Part shown: positions 1-5,465 of the stretch, one piece after another
Layout: each line of letters opens with the position of its first letter
Position numbering within the stretch: position 1 is the stretch's first letter
DNA from: Flavobacteriaceae bacterium UBA3078
GTDB taxonomy: Bacteria; Bacteroidota; Bacteroidia; Flavobacteriales; Flavobacteriaceae
Reading direction: 5' to 3'
Length of the DNA: 5,465 nt
Assembly: GCA_002366675.1 (NCBI GenBank)
Contig: DFBO01000155.1
Span: 213 to 5,677 of the forward strand
Notes under the pieces: model-generated
Seen by the model: the letters and a program-made list of their open reading frames with translations, nothing else
Database searches by the model: none
What the model was told of the DNA's origin: nothing
Made by a program: the position numbers and the translations under genes

Positions 1-41
1 CTGCCCCTATTATTGTTCCTATTATTCTATTCTTTATATTC

Positions 42-48
42 AAAGAGG
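42..48 (+). promoter_or_regulatory. Ribosome binding site of the large endonuclease subunit gene
   Basis: The sequence AAAGAGG ends 6 bases before the ATG at 55. This is a good Shine-Dalgarno match at normal spacing and fixes the start at 55. The reading frame stays open back to a TTG at 13, but that TTG has no room for a ribosome site in the window. It would add 14 residues (MFLLFYSLYSKRIK) that look like translated leader and not protein. Confidence 0.75.
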
Positions 49-54
49 ATCAAA

Positions 55-1764
55 ATGATTAGATTTCCAAACCCAGGATCCGATATTGATTCATTCATAA
101 GAATATTTCAAATTCTACATTCAGAACTAAATGATAAATCATATTTTACATTAGATGACATGTCTGAAAAATTAACAAATAAAAATTTAGTTTCTTCACA
201 AGGTTATATGGGAGAGGAAGCGTTGAAGCGTTCCGTGCGCAAAGATCGAAGTAGAGACCCAGTTTATAATCAGTCTAAAATGTACGCTGAATTATATAGA
301 ATTCTAGGCTGGGTACAGTCAGATGAAAATAAACGCTTAAATTTTGTTTTCACTTACTTAGGTGATCATATGGCAAATGCACAACTTGACCCGCTTTCAC
401 TATTCAAGGAATGTATTTTAGGTATTAACTACCCAAATGCAATTATTGATGTAAAAAGCGATAAATATTTACGTCCATTTGCTGCTATTCTAAAATCCAT
501 GTATGATCTGGACGGTTACATATGTAGAGACGAAATGATAATCGGACCTTTAAGTATAGATGATTTAATAAGTGAAGAATATACATCTTCAATAACTAAA
601 ATAAAAAATTGTAGGCCTTTGCATAAGAAATTAATGGATGAATTGACTCATTTATCGGAAAAGTTAAATATCCAAATTAATACTTTATGGAATTATACGC
701 GATTCCCAATATCAGTACTGGGATACTGTGGTTGGATAACTAAAGAACGAAATAAAAGTATTTATACAGATAAAAAACTTGTATTTCTAAAGCTCGCTAA
801 TGGTGGTGAAAAAATTGCACGTTTCATCAATGATTCAATAGATATTCGATATAACAAAGTACCCAAGGAAGTTGATTTTGGATGTCTTGTGAGAGTTTCT
901 TTTTTTCAAATGTTGGCACGAGGTGGCTTTGAAATTGATTCAATTCAAAATAGTATTGAAAAAGATCTTTATAAACTTCAGAATCATTATGATGAAAGTT
1001 CAGAATATTTGTTTTCACCATATCAAACATATAAAATTAAAACTGTTAATGAAGCTTTAGCAAATTATATTCCTAAAAATAAATATGTCAATACTACCAT
1101 TACAAACCTACTAGAAAAATATGGCGATTATTCTTCTAATGGAAAAAATACGAACTATTTTATAACGTTAAACCCACATGAGAGTATTTTAAAAATAGAT
1201 AATTCCAGAAGTGAATTTGTTAAACAAGTCCTTAATCTTCATAAATCCTATGCTATAAGTAATGAAATTATAAATCGAATGTACCATAAATATAAAGAGG
1301 CTAATAAAGATGTATTTTATAATTTAATTGCAGAATTGTTGACTATCTTAGGTTATGATTGTAGCGCTACTCGCTATGGGATAAATTATGAACGATGGGA
1401 TGCAATGATAAGTGATCCAAGCTATAGTATCCCCATTGAAATAAAGTCTCCAACTGAAGAGGAGTATCTCTCTGTTAAAGCAATTAGACAAGCACTTGAA
1501 AACAAAATTATTTTATTATCAAGAAATTTGTATCCTACTGATTATAAAACTGTTAGTCTTGCAATCGGTTATAATTCTCCAAATTATCGCTCTGATGTTA
1601 GCCAATTAATTGAGGATATCTATAATGCATTTGGCATAAATATTGGTGTAATTGGCTTTAGAACATTACTGAATATTGTAGTAAAAACTATAACAGAAAA
1701 GAAATCAATTAATCTCGAAGATTTGAGAAATACAAGGGGAATTATAAATGTCAAAGATTTTTAA
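55..1764 (+). CDS. Type II (probably Type IIS) restriction endonuclease, large subunit, AlwI/BspD6I-like
   Basis: Predicted 569-residue cytoplasmic endonuclease subunit that would cut unmethylated DNA at or near an asymmetric target. Seen in the sequence: the C-terminal third has a PD-(D/E)XK layout, with helix FYNLIAELLTILGY (421-434, containing E427), then D449 in RWDAMI and E462-I-K464 in PIEIKSPTEE. The tail GINIGVIGFRTLLNIV (527-542) resembles the last part of N.BspD6I as I remember it. The N-terminal region, with a segment near 111-127 reading LDPLSLFKECILGINYP, resembles the winged-helix recognition part of AlwI/MlyI/BstNBI-type enzymes, which are also roughly 570-600 residues long. 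This family assignment rests on motif memory, not a search. The gene overlaps the next gene by 17 bp, and two methyltransferase genes converge on it, so an R-M role is well supported. No promoter can be placed because only 54 bases precede it. If its partner is inactive, this subunit alone could be a strand-specific nickase, as in the BspD6I system. Confidence 0.75.
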   Translation: MIRFPNPGSDIDSFIRIFQILHSELNDKSYFTLDDMSEKLTNKNLVSSQGYMGEEALKRSVRKDRSRDPVYNQSKMYAELYRILGWVQSDENKRLNFVFTYLGDHMANAQLDPLSLFKECILGINYPNAIIDVKSDKYLRPFAAILKSMYDLDGYICRDEMIIGPLSIDDLISEEYTSSITKIKNCRPLHKKLMDELTHLSEKLNIQINTLWNYTRFPISVLGYCGWITKERNKSIYTDKKLVFLKLANGGEKIARFINDSIDIRYNKVPKEVDFGCLVRVSFFQMLARGGFEIDSIQNSIEKDLYKLQNHYDESSEYLFSPYQTYKIKTVNEALANYIPKNKYVNTTITNLLEKYGDYSSNGKNTNYFITLNPHESILKIDNSRSEFVKQVLNLHKSYAISNEIINRMYHKYKEANKDVFYNLIAELLTILGYDCSATRYGINYERWDAMISDPSYSIPIEIKSPTEEEYLSVKAIRQALENKIILLSRNLYPTDYKTVSLAIGYNSPNYRSDVSQLIEDIYNAFGINIGVIGFRTLLNIVVKTITEKKSINLEDLRNTRGIINVKDF

Positions 1765-2800
1765 ACAAGTACAGGCGCATCAATTATCTAAACGTTATAA
1801 CATTGCAGCATTTCCAATAAAAATAGAGCATTTCCCTGAAGCTCCATCTAGGATAACATTTGATTCTGGCGTAGAAATTGAATCAACTTGCTTAAGCTGT
1901 GTCAATAAATACTGTATTAATTATACTAATGAAGAGCTTAAGAGCATTTATTTTAATGATTTCCCTCATGATACGAATAATAACGTTTGTCCAATAAATG
2001 CTATTGAGTGGGACATCAATTCTGATTTTCCTCATATCAAAAGTGAAATTTGCTTTAGTTGCGGTCTATGTGCTTCAAGATGCCCAGTAGGTGCAATATA
2101 CCTTACTAAAGATACTGCAATAATCAACACGAAAAATATTGATTATATCGATAATACTGATATCAAATCACATAAAGCTGAAATTGATAAATTTCAGAAC
2201 GCTACTAAAACTGGTAAATATCTAGATGAGTCTGATGTATTATTTAGTTTAATCTACAATAAGATCTTAGAAACAAATGCAAATAGTCAGTTCCCAAACT
2301 TAATAACAAGAAACTTATTAATTCAATTAGGTCTAAGTACTTTGATTCGAAGAAAAGGTGATGTTAATTTAAGAATGGATGGTGTATTCAACGCAAGAAA
2401 TAATCCTAAAATTAAAGGCGTAATAGAAATTGAATTCGGCAAGGATGTTCTAGATTCACCAAGAAACATATTAGATAATTTAGCTGTATTATCTTCAAGA
2501 CATAATTATCAATACAATGACTTAATTCCGTTAGTAGTTTCATTTAATTTACCGAATATTAGAACCGAATATTGGCGAGTTATAAAAGATATCTCAAATG
2601 TACTAAACATCAAAATACAGTCATTTACTATCGGAACTTTAATGTTATTACTTTGGAATCAGCAATATATTGATTTCAGCCAACACAATTTTTATGTGGA
2701 TTGCGATAACCCATCTATTAATAGTACTTTATCTAATATACTTAATAGAAAAATCAATTTGTCAAACTTTGAATTTTCAATAACTGCTCCAAATAAATAG
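1748..2800 (+). CDS. Putative second endonuclease subunit: 2[4Fe-4S] ferredoxin-like domain fused to a PD-(D/E)XK-like domain
   Basis: 350 residues. Seen in the sequence: cysteines C48-x2-C51-x4-C56 and C81-P, then the classic C102-x2-C105-x2-C108-x3-C112-P. These eight fit two [4Fe-4S] clusters; the only other cysteine is C319. The C-terminal half has helix NLLIQLGLSTLIRR (189-202), then GDVNLRMDG with D211, and E227-I-E229 in GVIEIEFG. It ends in a hydrophobic IGTLMLLLW (295-303). Residues 260-302 align without gaps to the matching end of the upstream subunit (PLVVSFNLPNIRTE against SLAIGYNSPNYRSD), so the two nuclease domains look homologous. The third catalytic position is Glu, not Lys. 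BamHI also uses Glu there, so activity is possible but unproven. The start is ATG 1748, after AAGGGGA at 1734-1740, and overlaps the upstream gene by 17 bp, which suggests translational coupling. Inferred role: the second, strand-cutting or structural subunit of a heterodimeric endonuclease. A simple electron-transfer ferredoxin is unlikely given the nuclease half. The Fe-S call is strong; the nuclease role is moderate. Confidence 0.7.
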   Translation: MSKIFKQVQAHQLSKRYNIAAFPIKIEHFPEAPSRITFDSGVEIESTCLSCVNKYCINYTNEELKSIYFNDFPHDTNNNVCPINAIEWDINSDFPHIKSEICFSCGLCASRCPVGAIYLTKDTAIINTKNIDYIDNTDIKSHKAEIDKFQNATKTGKYLDESDVLFSLIYNKILETNANSQFPNLITRNLLIQLGLSTLIRRKGDVNLRMDGVFNARNNPKIKGVIEIEFGKDVLDSPRNILDNLAVLSSRHNYQYNDLIPLVVSFNLPNIRTEYWRVIKDISNVLNIKIQSFTIGTLMLLLWNQQYIDFSQHNFYVDCDNPSINSTLSNILNRKINLSNFEFSITAPNK

Positions 2801-2818
2801 GTAAATTATCACCTATTT
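2795..2818. terminator. Shared convergent hairpin between the nuclease and methyltransferase operons
   Basis: AAATAGGT (2795-2802) and ACCTATTT (2811-2818) form a perfect 8-bp stem with an 8-base loop. It overlaps the stop codon of the plus-strand gene (TAG, 2798-2800) and touches that of the minus-strand gene (TAA, 2820-2818). The stem has A/T runs at its outer edge on both strands, as expected of a bidirectional terminator between convergent genes. It is weak in G+C (two G-C pairs) and the T-run is short, so it may be only partly efficient. Confidence 0.45.
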
Positions 2819-3636
2819 TACTTACTTAATCTTTCATTAGCAATCTTGACATATTCTTGCTGTAACTCAATACCTATCCATTTAATATTGTGACCTTCCC
2901 TATTAAATTTTTCACAACAAACTCCAAGGGTTCCAGATCCATGAAAAGGATCTAAAATCAATCCTTCATACTTTCCCTCATTATTCTTGGGACAAAATGC
3001 TTTTATCAACTCCATAATAAGAGCCTCAGGTTTTTGGGTAGGATGATTTGTTTTTTCTTTTTCAAAAGCTTTGCCTGCTAAAGTAGGATATTTCCAAATA
3101 TCACCTCTCATAGCTCCATTGAGATTTGGTTTCCATACTTTAACTTCCCCATTTGCCCCTTTATATTTAACAGGGTTTTTCAATCTTTCTGTGCTTTTAT
3201 ATGGTATCCTTACGTCATTAACATTATAGGTCCATTTTTTGTCTGACTTGCTAAACCAAAGAAATGGCTCGTATTGTGTTAATGGTGTCCGTTTTGTTTT
3301 GGAAAAACCATTTTCATAATGCCAAATATTCAATCTTCTATAATTCAAACCAGTTTCATACATTATTACTTGAATAAATGCAATATAGTGATGAATTCCA
3401 AACCACAAGATACTACCATTTTTATTCAACAAATTACTACAATTTTCAATCCGTTTCCGTGATACTTTTAAAAATTCATCTAAACTTAATTTATCACTAT
3501 CATTCCCAAAGTCCTTACCAATATTATATGGTGGATCTGTTAGAATCAAATCAAACTTTAGTTTATCGCTCACCATTTTTTCTAATAAAATGTCTGAGCT
3601 TCCTAAATAAACTTTATTGTATTCCCACTTTATCAT
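2818..3636 (-). CDS. Beta-class DNA methyltransferase, probably N6-adenine specific
   Basis: 272-residue cytoplasmic enzyme that would move a methyl group from S-adenosylmethionine to a base in one strand of the recognition site, protecting host DNA. Seen in the sequence: catalytic motif IV TDPPYN (33-38), a central target-recognition stretch (about 45-195), motif X as HPTQKPEALIMELI (198-211), the SAM-binding motif I LDPFHGSGT (228-236) and motif II GIEL (255-258). The order IV-TRD-X-I-II defines the beta class. DPPY is typical of N6-adenine enzymes, although beta-class N4-cytosine exceptions make the base assignment a likelihood only. Length is normal and all core motifs are intact. The start is ATG at 3636, preceded by AAGGAAG (3652-3646 on the minus strand) with a 9-base gap. 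It overlaps the 3' end of the upstream methyltransferase gene by 23 bp, so the two are almost certainly cotranscribed and probably translationally coupled. Confidence 0.92.
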   Translation of the reverse strand: MIKWEYNKVYLGSSDILLEKMVSDKLKFDLILTDPPYNIGKDFGNDSDKLSLDEFLKVSRKRIENCSNLLNKNGSILWFGIHHYIAFIQVIMYETGLNYRRLNIWHYENGFSKTKRTPLTQYEPFLWFSKSDKKWTYNVNDVRIPYKSTERLKNPVKYKGANGEVKVWKPNLNGAMRGDIWKYPTLAGKAFEKEKTNHPTQKPEALIMELIKAFCPKNNEGKYEGLILDPFHGSGTLGVCCEKFNREGHNIKWIGIELQQEYVKIANERLSK

Positions 3637-4789
3637 TTATGACTTCTTCCTTATTAGATGTTTTTATTTCCATTTTTCTAAATATTAGAATATATTGATG
3701 ATGGATATTTTCAACATATGCAAATGGATATCCATATGGCAATAATGATTTATGATTTTGTAACAATGCTTTCACACCCTGAAGGTTTAACTCATGCTTT
3801 GAGTCTATTTTTAGTTTATTCATCATATGAATTAAATCGCTATGAAAACTTATGAAATCTGATTTGTTTCTAAAGTCTGAGACGACTAGACACATATATT
3901 TTCTATTCTTTAGAAGTTTTGCAGACTGCAAAAACACTTTATTAACTAATACATTAAGAAATTCATTATAATCTTCAATATTCCCCAAATCTTTATCATC
4001 ATCTGAATAATTAGTTACTAAATTATTATCCAGTCGTTCTTTCTTTACTTTATGATCGGCTTTTTTATTTAAAATTGACCAATATGGTGGACTTGTAACC
4101 ATAAAATCTATTGAGTTTTCTTTAAGTTTTCTCAGTTCTTTTATTGAGTCACCATTTATAAAAATATGTTTATCAGATTTTCTTTCACCGACTTCGAATT
4201 CGATTCTTCCCTTAGCAAGATTGTTCCATTTTTCAGATAATTCTATTCCAATTCCTGTCCTTCCTTGCATTGCACACGCTTTTATAGTAGAGCCAACACC
4301 CGAAAAAGGATCTAGAACCACTTCGCCTTCTTTGGTAAAAAACGAAACAAGCCTACTAATATCTTGATATGAGAAAGGTGCAGGATGTTGTCTCTCTATT
4401 TGGGCATGAGGATGTTTAGAACCCAATCCTTTTTGATACCAAAAGCTCTTAGTTTCTGGTATCCATTGCTTACCCGTTAAATTATTCAGAGAGTTTCTCG
4501 AATCATAAACGCCTTCCGTTTCTTTTGTATCACTTAATTCTTCCTCATCTTTTAGTAAACTTGAAGTGATGTTTTTCCCCTTTTTTTCTTTTTTGAATGT
4601 GTTCTTTTTACTTTTTTCTTTATATTCCTCTAATTCTTCGATAGAAAATCTTTTTTGTCCTCCTGGAGTCTTACTTGGTACTAGTAACCCTAATTTTACC
4701 ATTCTATACACAGTTGACTTACTCATACCAAGATAATTAGCAGTTTCTTGTGTAGCAAGAGATTTTTTTTCACTGATTTTGATCGCCAT
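3614..4789 (-). CDS. DNA methyltransferase with N-terminal helix-turn-helix, probably N4-cytosine specific
   Basis: 391 residues in two parts. Residues 11-55 (LATQETANYLGMSKSTVYRM, then PSKTPGGQKRFSIEELEEYK) form a MerR/excisionase-type helix-turn-helix. A lysine-rich linker (about 57-75) leads to the methyltransferase. That part has motif X HPAPFSYQDISRLV (135-148), SAM-binding motif I LDPFSGVGST (159-168), motif II GIGIEL (179-184), acidic motif III at NGD (212-214) and catalytic motif IV TSPPYW (232-237). The C-terminus ends NIHHQYILIFRK (361-372). Motif I comes before IV, a circular permutation relative to its partner. SPPY favours N4-cytosine, though this is a tendency and not proof. It would methylate the strand not handled by the partner. 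The start is ATG 4789, after TGAGGT at 4800-4795. It is the first gene of the two-gene methyltransferase operon, with a strong promoter just upstream. The helix-turn-helix could add sequence recognition or repress its own promoter, as reported for some other methyltransferases with N-terminal HTH extensions. Confidence 0.9.
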   Translation of the reverse strand: MAIKISEKKSLATQETANYLGMSKSTVYRMVKLGLLVPSKTPGGQKRFSIEELEEYKEKSKKNTFKKEKKGKNITSSLLKDEEELSDTKETEGVYDSRNSLNNLTGKQWIPETKSFWYQKGLGSKHPHAQIERQHPAPFSYQDISRLVSFFTKEGEVVLDPFSGVGSTIKACAMQGRTGIGIELSEKWNNLAKGRIEFEVGERKSDKHIFINGDSIKELRKLKENSIDFMVTSPPYWSILNKKADHKVKKERLDNNLVTNYSDDDKDLGNIEDYNEFLNVLVNKVFLQSAKLLKNRKYMCLVVSDFRNKSDFISFHSDLIHMMNKLKIDSKHELNLQGVKALLQNHKSLLPYGYPFAYVENIHHQYILIFRKMEIKTSNKEEVINDKVGIQ

Positions 4790-4820
4790 AATTTACCTCA
4801 CGGGTATAATATTCTATATA

Positions 4821-4848
4821 ATTATAACATTAAAATAAGTATTGTCAA
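4821..4848 (-). promoter_or_regulatory. Sigma-A-type promoter of the methyltransferase operon
   Basis: Reading the minus strand, TTGACA (4848-4843) and TATAAT (4826-4821) are both exact consensus hexamers, separated by 16 bp. Transcription would begin near 4814, giving a leader of about 25 bases that contains the TGAGGT ribosome site before the ATG at 4789. The strength fits a need to make methyltransferase quickly when the locus enters a new cell. A spacer of 16 is one short of the optimum. Confidence 0.85.
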
Positions 4849-4852
4849 TACT
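4838..4852. promoter_or_regulatory. Probable operator: 15-bp perfect palindrome over the -35 box
   Basis: AGTATTG (4838-4844), a central T (4845) and CAATACT (4846-4852) form a perfect 7+1+7 inverted repeat. It fully contains the TTGACA -35 element of the methyltransferase promoter. A protein bound here would block RNA polymerase, so repression is the natural reading. The best candidate in the window is the helix-turn-helix of the first methyltransferase, because no free controller gene is present. The symmetry and location are seen; the binding protein is inferred. Confidence 0.6.
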
Positions 4853-4875
4853 ATTAAAACATATTAAAACATATT
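4852..4875. repeat. Short tandem repeat upstream of the methyltransferase promoter
   Basis: The 10-base unit TATTAAAACA occurs twice in a row (4852-4861 and 4862-4871), followed by a partial third copy, TATT. On the minus strand it lies just upstream of the -35 box and puts A/T tracts one helical turn apart. It could bend DNA or act as an UP-like element, or it may be chance in AT-rich DNA. Confidence 0.5.
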
Positions 4876-5038
4876 CATTTTCTTTCCATGATATTTATAT
4901 TTCTTTTTCGTTATCCCATATATTTAGAGTGGAGAAAATCGGAGTCTATAATTAAAAAAGTATTTTATAACTATAGAATAATATAAAAACATTAGGATAG
5001 TCAAATAACTTTCTTTATGTAAGAATAAACTATATAAC

Positions 5039-5119
5039 CAGAGGAACATTTGTGGCTTCTGGGGGCTGTAGAAAGACTAGATCTTTGTGACTCAGCCTGA
5101 ACTACCAGATGTTCCTCTG
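5039..5119. repeat. Nested inverted-repeat structure, possible structured RNA
   Basis: CAGAGGAACAT (5039-5049) and ATGTTCCTCTG (5109-5119) are perfect 11-bp complements enclosing 59 bases. Inside lie further nested pairs in order: CTGG (5059-5062) with CCAG (5105-5108), GGCTG (5064-5068) with CAGCC (5093-5097), and AAAGA (5072-5076) with TCTTT (5082-5086) around a 5-base loop. Four nested helices in 81 bases form one long, interrupted hairpin, G+C-rich compared with its surroundings. It could be a small RNA, a transposon-end relic or a recombination site. I do not recognise a known RNA family. Confidence 0.55.
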
Positions 5120-5124
5120 TTGTC

Positions 5125-5141
5125 ACGGAGACCGTTTTTTT
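5125..5141 (+). terminator. Small hairpin plus T-run after the inverted repeat
   Basis: ACGG (5125-5128), loop AGA and CCGT (5132-5135) are followed by T through 5141. This is the shape of a Rho-independent terminator on the plus strand, though the 4-bp stem is short. An alternative outer pairing of TTGTCA (5120-5125) with TGACAA (5141-5146) also exists. It lies 5 bases after the 5039-5119 structure, so the two could be the body and end of one plus-strand transcript. Confidence 0.3.
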
Positions 5142-5465
5142 GACAATAAAATGTGGCAGTGAATGTTGCGTTGGCTCAATAATTCGGCAATTTTTTCTGA
5201 CTTTTCGTAAAGGGTTTGATAAGTCTGGTTTCCCGATGTCTTCTTAAATGAATAGAATATGGCAGGAGAAAGTCATTTATTACATTTTCACAATATTTTA
5301 AGAAATTGTATTATGTTAAACATGAAGATTCACTCTCTCTATGTGCTCTGCATAATTTAGAAATCTCATCGTATATCACGGCCAAAAATACACAATTCCT
5401 ATTGTACAACCCGATAAAGAAATAGTATAATTTTATTAATCTGTTTAACAACACTACACAAATTA

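Larger units (their letters stand above)
5004..5243 (-). pseudogene. Possible decayed coding fragment, perhaps a transposase N-terminus
   Basis: The minus strand is open for 80 codons between stops at 5246-5244 (TAA) and 5003-5001 (TGA). It has no ATG and only an internal GTG. Part of it reads HFIVKKTVSVTTEEHLVVQA and then ESQRSS, followed by a lone HKCSSGY. This loosely recalls the start of ISL3-type transposases, where a similar strand is followed by a zinc-binding CP-x-C region, but no complete zinc motif is present. A second minus frame, ending at the A-run opposite 5135-5141, also reads plausibly (KSEKIAELLSQRN), which would fit a frameshifted relic. This is weak evidence. The stretch may be non-coding, and the overlapping inverted repeat argues for an RNA reading instead. 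Confidence 0.2.
4876..5465. other. Gene-poor region with no supported coding sequence
   Basis: About 590 bases without a convincing gene on either strand. 4876-5035 and 5280-5465 are AT-rich with frequent stops, and I see no tRNA, rRNA, CRISPR or riboswitch pattern. 5036-5280 is visibly richer in G+C than its flanks. It holds an inverted-repeat structure, a small hairpin with a T-run, and an 80-codon open frame without ATG, each listed separately. This makes 5036-5280 look like a fragment of different origin, or an RNA-encoding element, at the edge of the R-M locus. Confidence 0.6.

Noticed and set aside
13..40. Promoter-like TTGTTC, 16 bp, TATATT before the nuclease operon
   Set aside because: The -35 box matches only 3 of 6 bases and the start point would fall in the ribosome binding site. 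The real promoter is probably outside the window.
13..54. TTG-initiated 14-residue N-terminal extension of the first gene
   Set aside because: ATG 55 has a well-spaced AAAGAGG, while the extension (MFLLFYSLYSKRIK) reads like translated leader and lacks a visible ribosome site.
47..80. Two GGATC sites at the start of the nuclease gene, tempting as evidence for AlwI specificity
   Set aside because: Similarity to the AlwI-type family does not fix the target, GGATC also occurs elsewhere in the window, and the predicted m4C/m6A pair does not specifically favour this site.
827..1030. 67-codon minus-strand open frame inside the large subunit gene
   Set aside because: It lies wholly within a well-supported coding region on the other strand and has no domain-like content.
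1086..1096. 11-base copy of half the operator (TGTCAATACTA) inside the large endonuclease gene
   Set aside because: It is only a half-site with no dyad, in AT-rich coding sequence; similar partial matches (TAGTATTGA at 951-959) occur, so chance is the simpler reading.
3378..3698. 106-codon plus-strand open frame over the methyltransferase genes
   Set aside because: It is antisense to two methyltransferases with intact motifs, and its translation is low-complexity (Y/S/H-rich), as expected of a shadow frame.
5311..5464. Minus-strand frame open from the right edge to a TAA at 5313-5311
   Set aside because: About 50 codons with no start in the window, a hydrophobic and aromatic-rich translation typical of AT-rich non-coding DNA, and no ribosome site or motif. 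It could be the end of a gene beyond the edge but cannot be supported.

Overview
The window holds one complete, compact restriction-modification (R-M) locus of Type II, probably Type IIS, followed by about 600 bases with no convincing gene. The DNA is very AT-rich. The ribosome binding sites are strong and purine-rich (AAAGAGG, AAGGGGA, TGAGGT), and a near-ideal sigma-A promoter is present (TTGACA, 16 bp, TATAAT). Together these suggest a low-GC Gram-positive host (Bacillota), but the sequence does not fix the genus. R-M loci are commonly transferred, so the composition may belong to the locus and not to the host.

Plus strand, 55-2800: two overlapping genes that I read as the two subunits of a restriction endonuclease. 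The first (569 aa) resembles the AlwI / BspD6I-type nicking and Type IIS enzymes. It has a long DNA-recognition part and a C-terminal PD-(D/E)XK site (D449, E462, K464). The second (350 aa) joins an N-terminal ferredoxin-like domain, with exactly eight cysteines in the pattern for two [4Fe-4S] clusters, to a C-terminal nuclease-like domain. That domain aligns with the first subunit's nuclease domain but carries E-x-E (D211, E227, E229) in place of E-x-K.

Minus strand, 4789-2818: two overlapping DNA methyltransferase genes. The first (391 aa) carries an N-terminal helix-turn-helix, motif order X-I-II-III-IV, and TSPPYW, which suggests N4-cytosine methylation. The second (272 aa) is a beta-class enzyme with TDPPYN, which suggests N6-adenine methylation. 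Two methyltransferases of different chemistry imply an asymmetric target with one enzyme per strand. This fits a two-subunit endonuclease in which each subunit cuts one strand.

The nuclease pair and the methyltransferase pair converge on a shared hairpin at 2795-2818. The methyltransferase operon has its own strong promoter. A perfect 15-bp palindrome covers that promoter's -35 box, which suggests autoregulation by the helix-turn-helix of the first methyltransferase. No separate C (controller) gene is seen.

4853-5465: no supported gene. It contains a short tandem repeat, an 81-base nested inverted-repeat structure followed by a small hairpin and T-run, and an 80-codon open frame without an ATG that may be a decayed gene. 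The most interesting feature of the window is the iron-sulfur domain fused to a restriction-endonuclease-like subunit.
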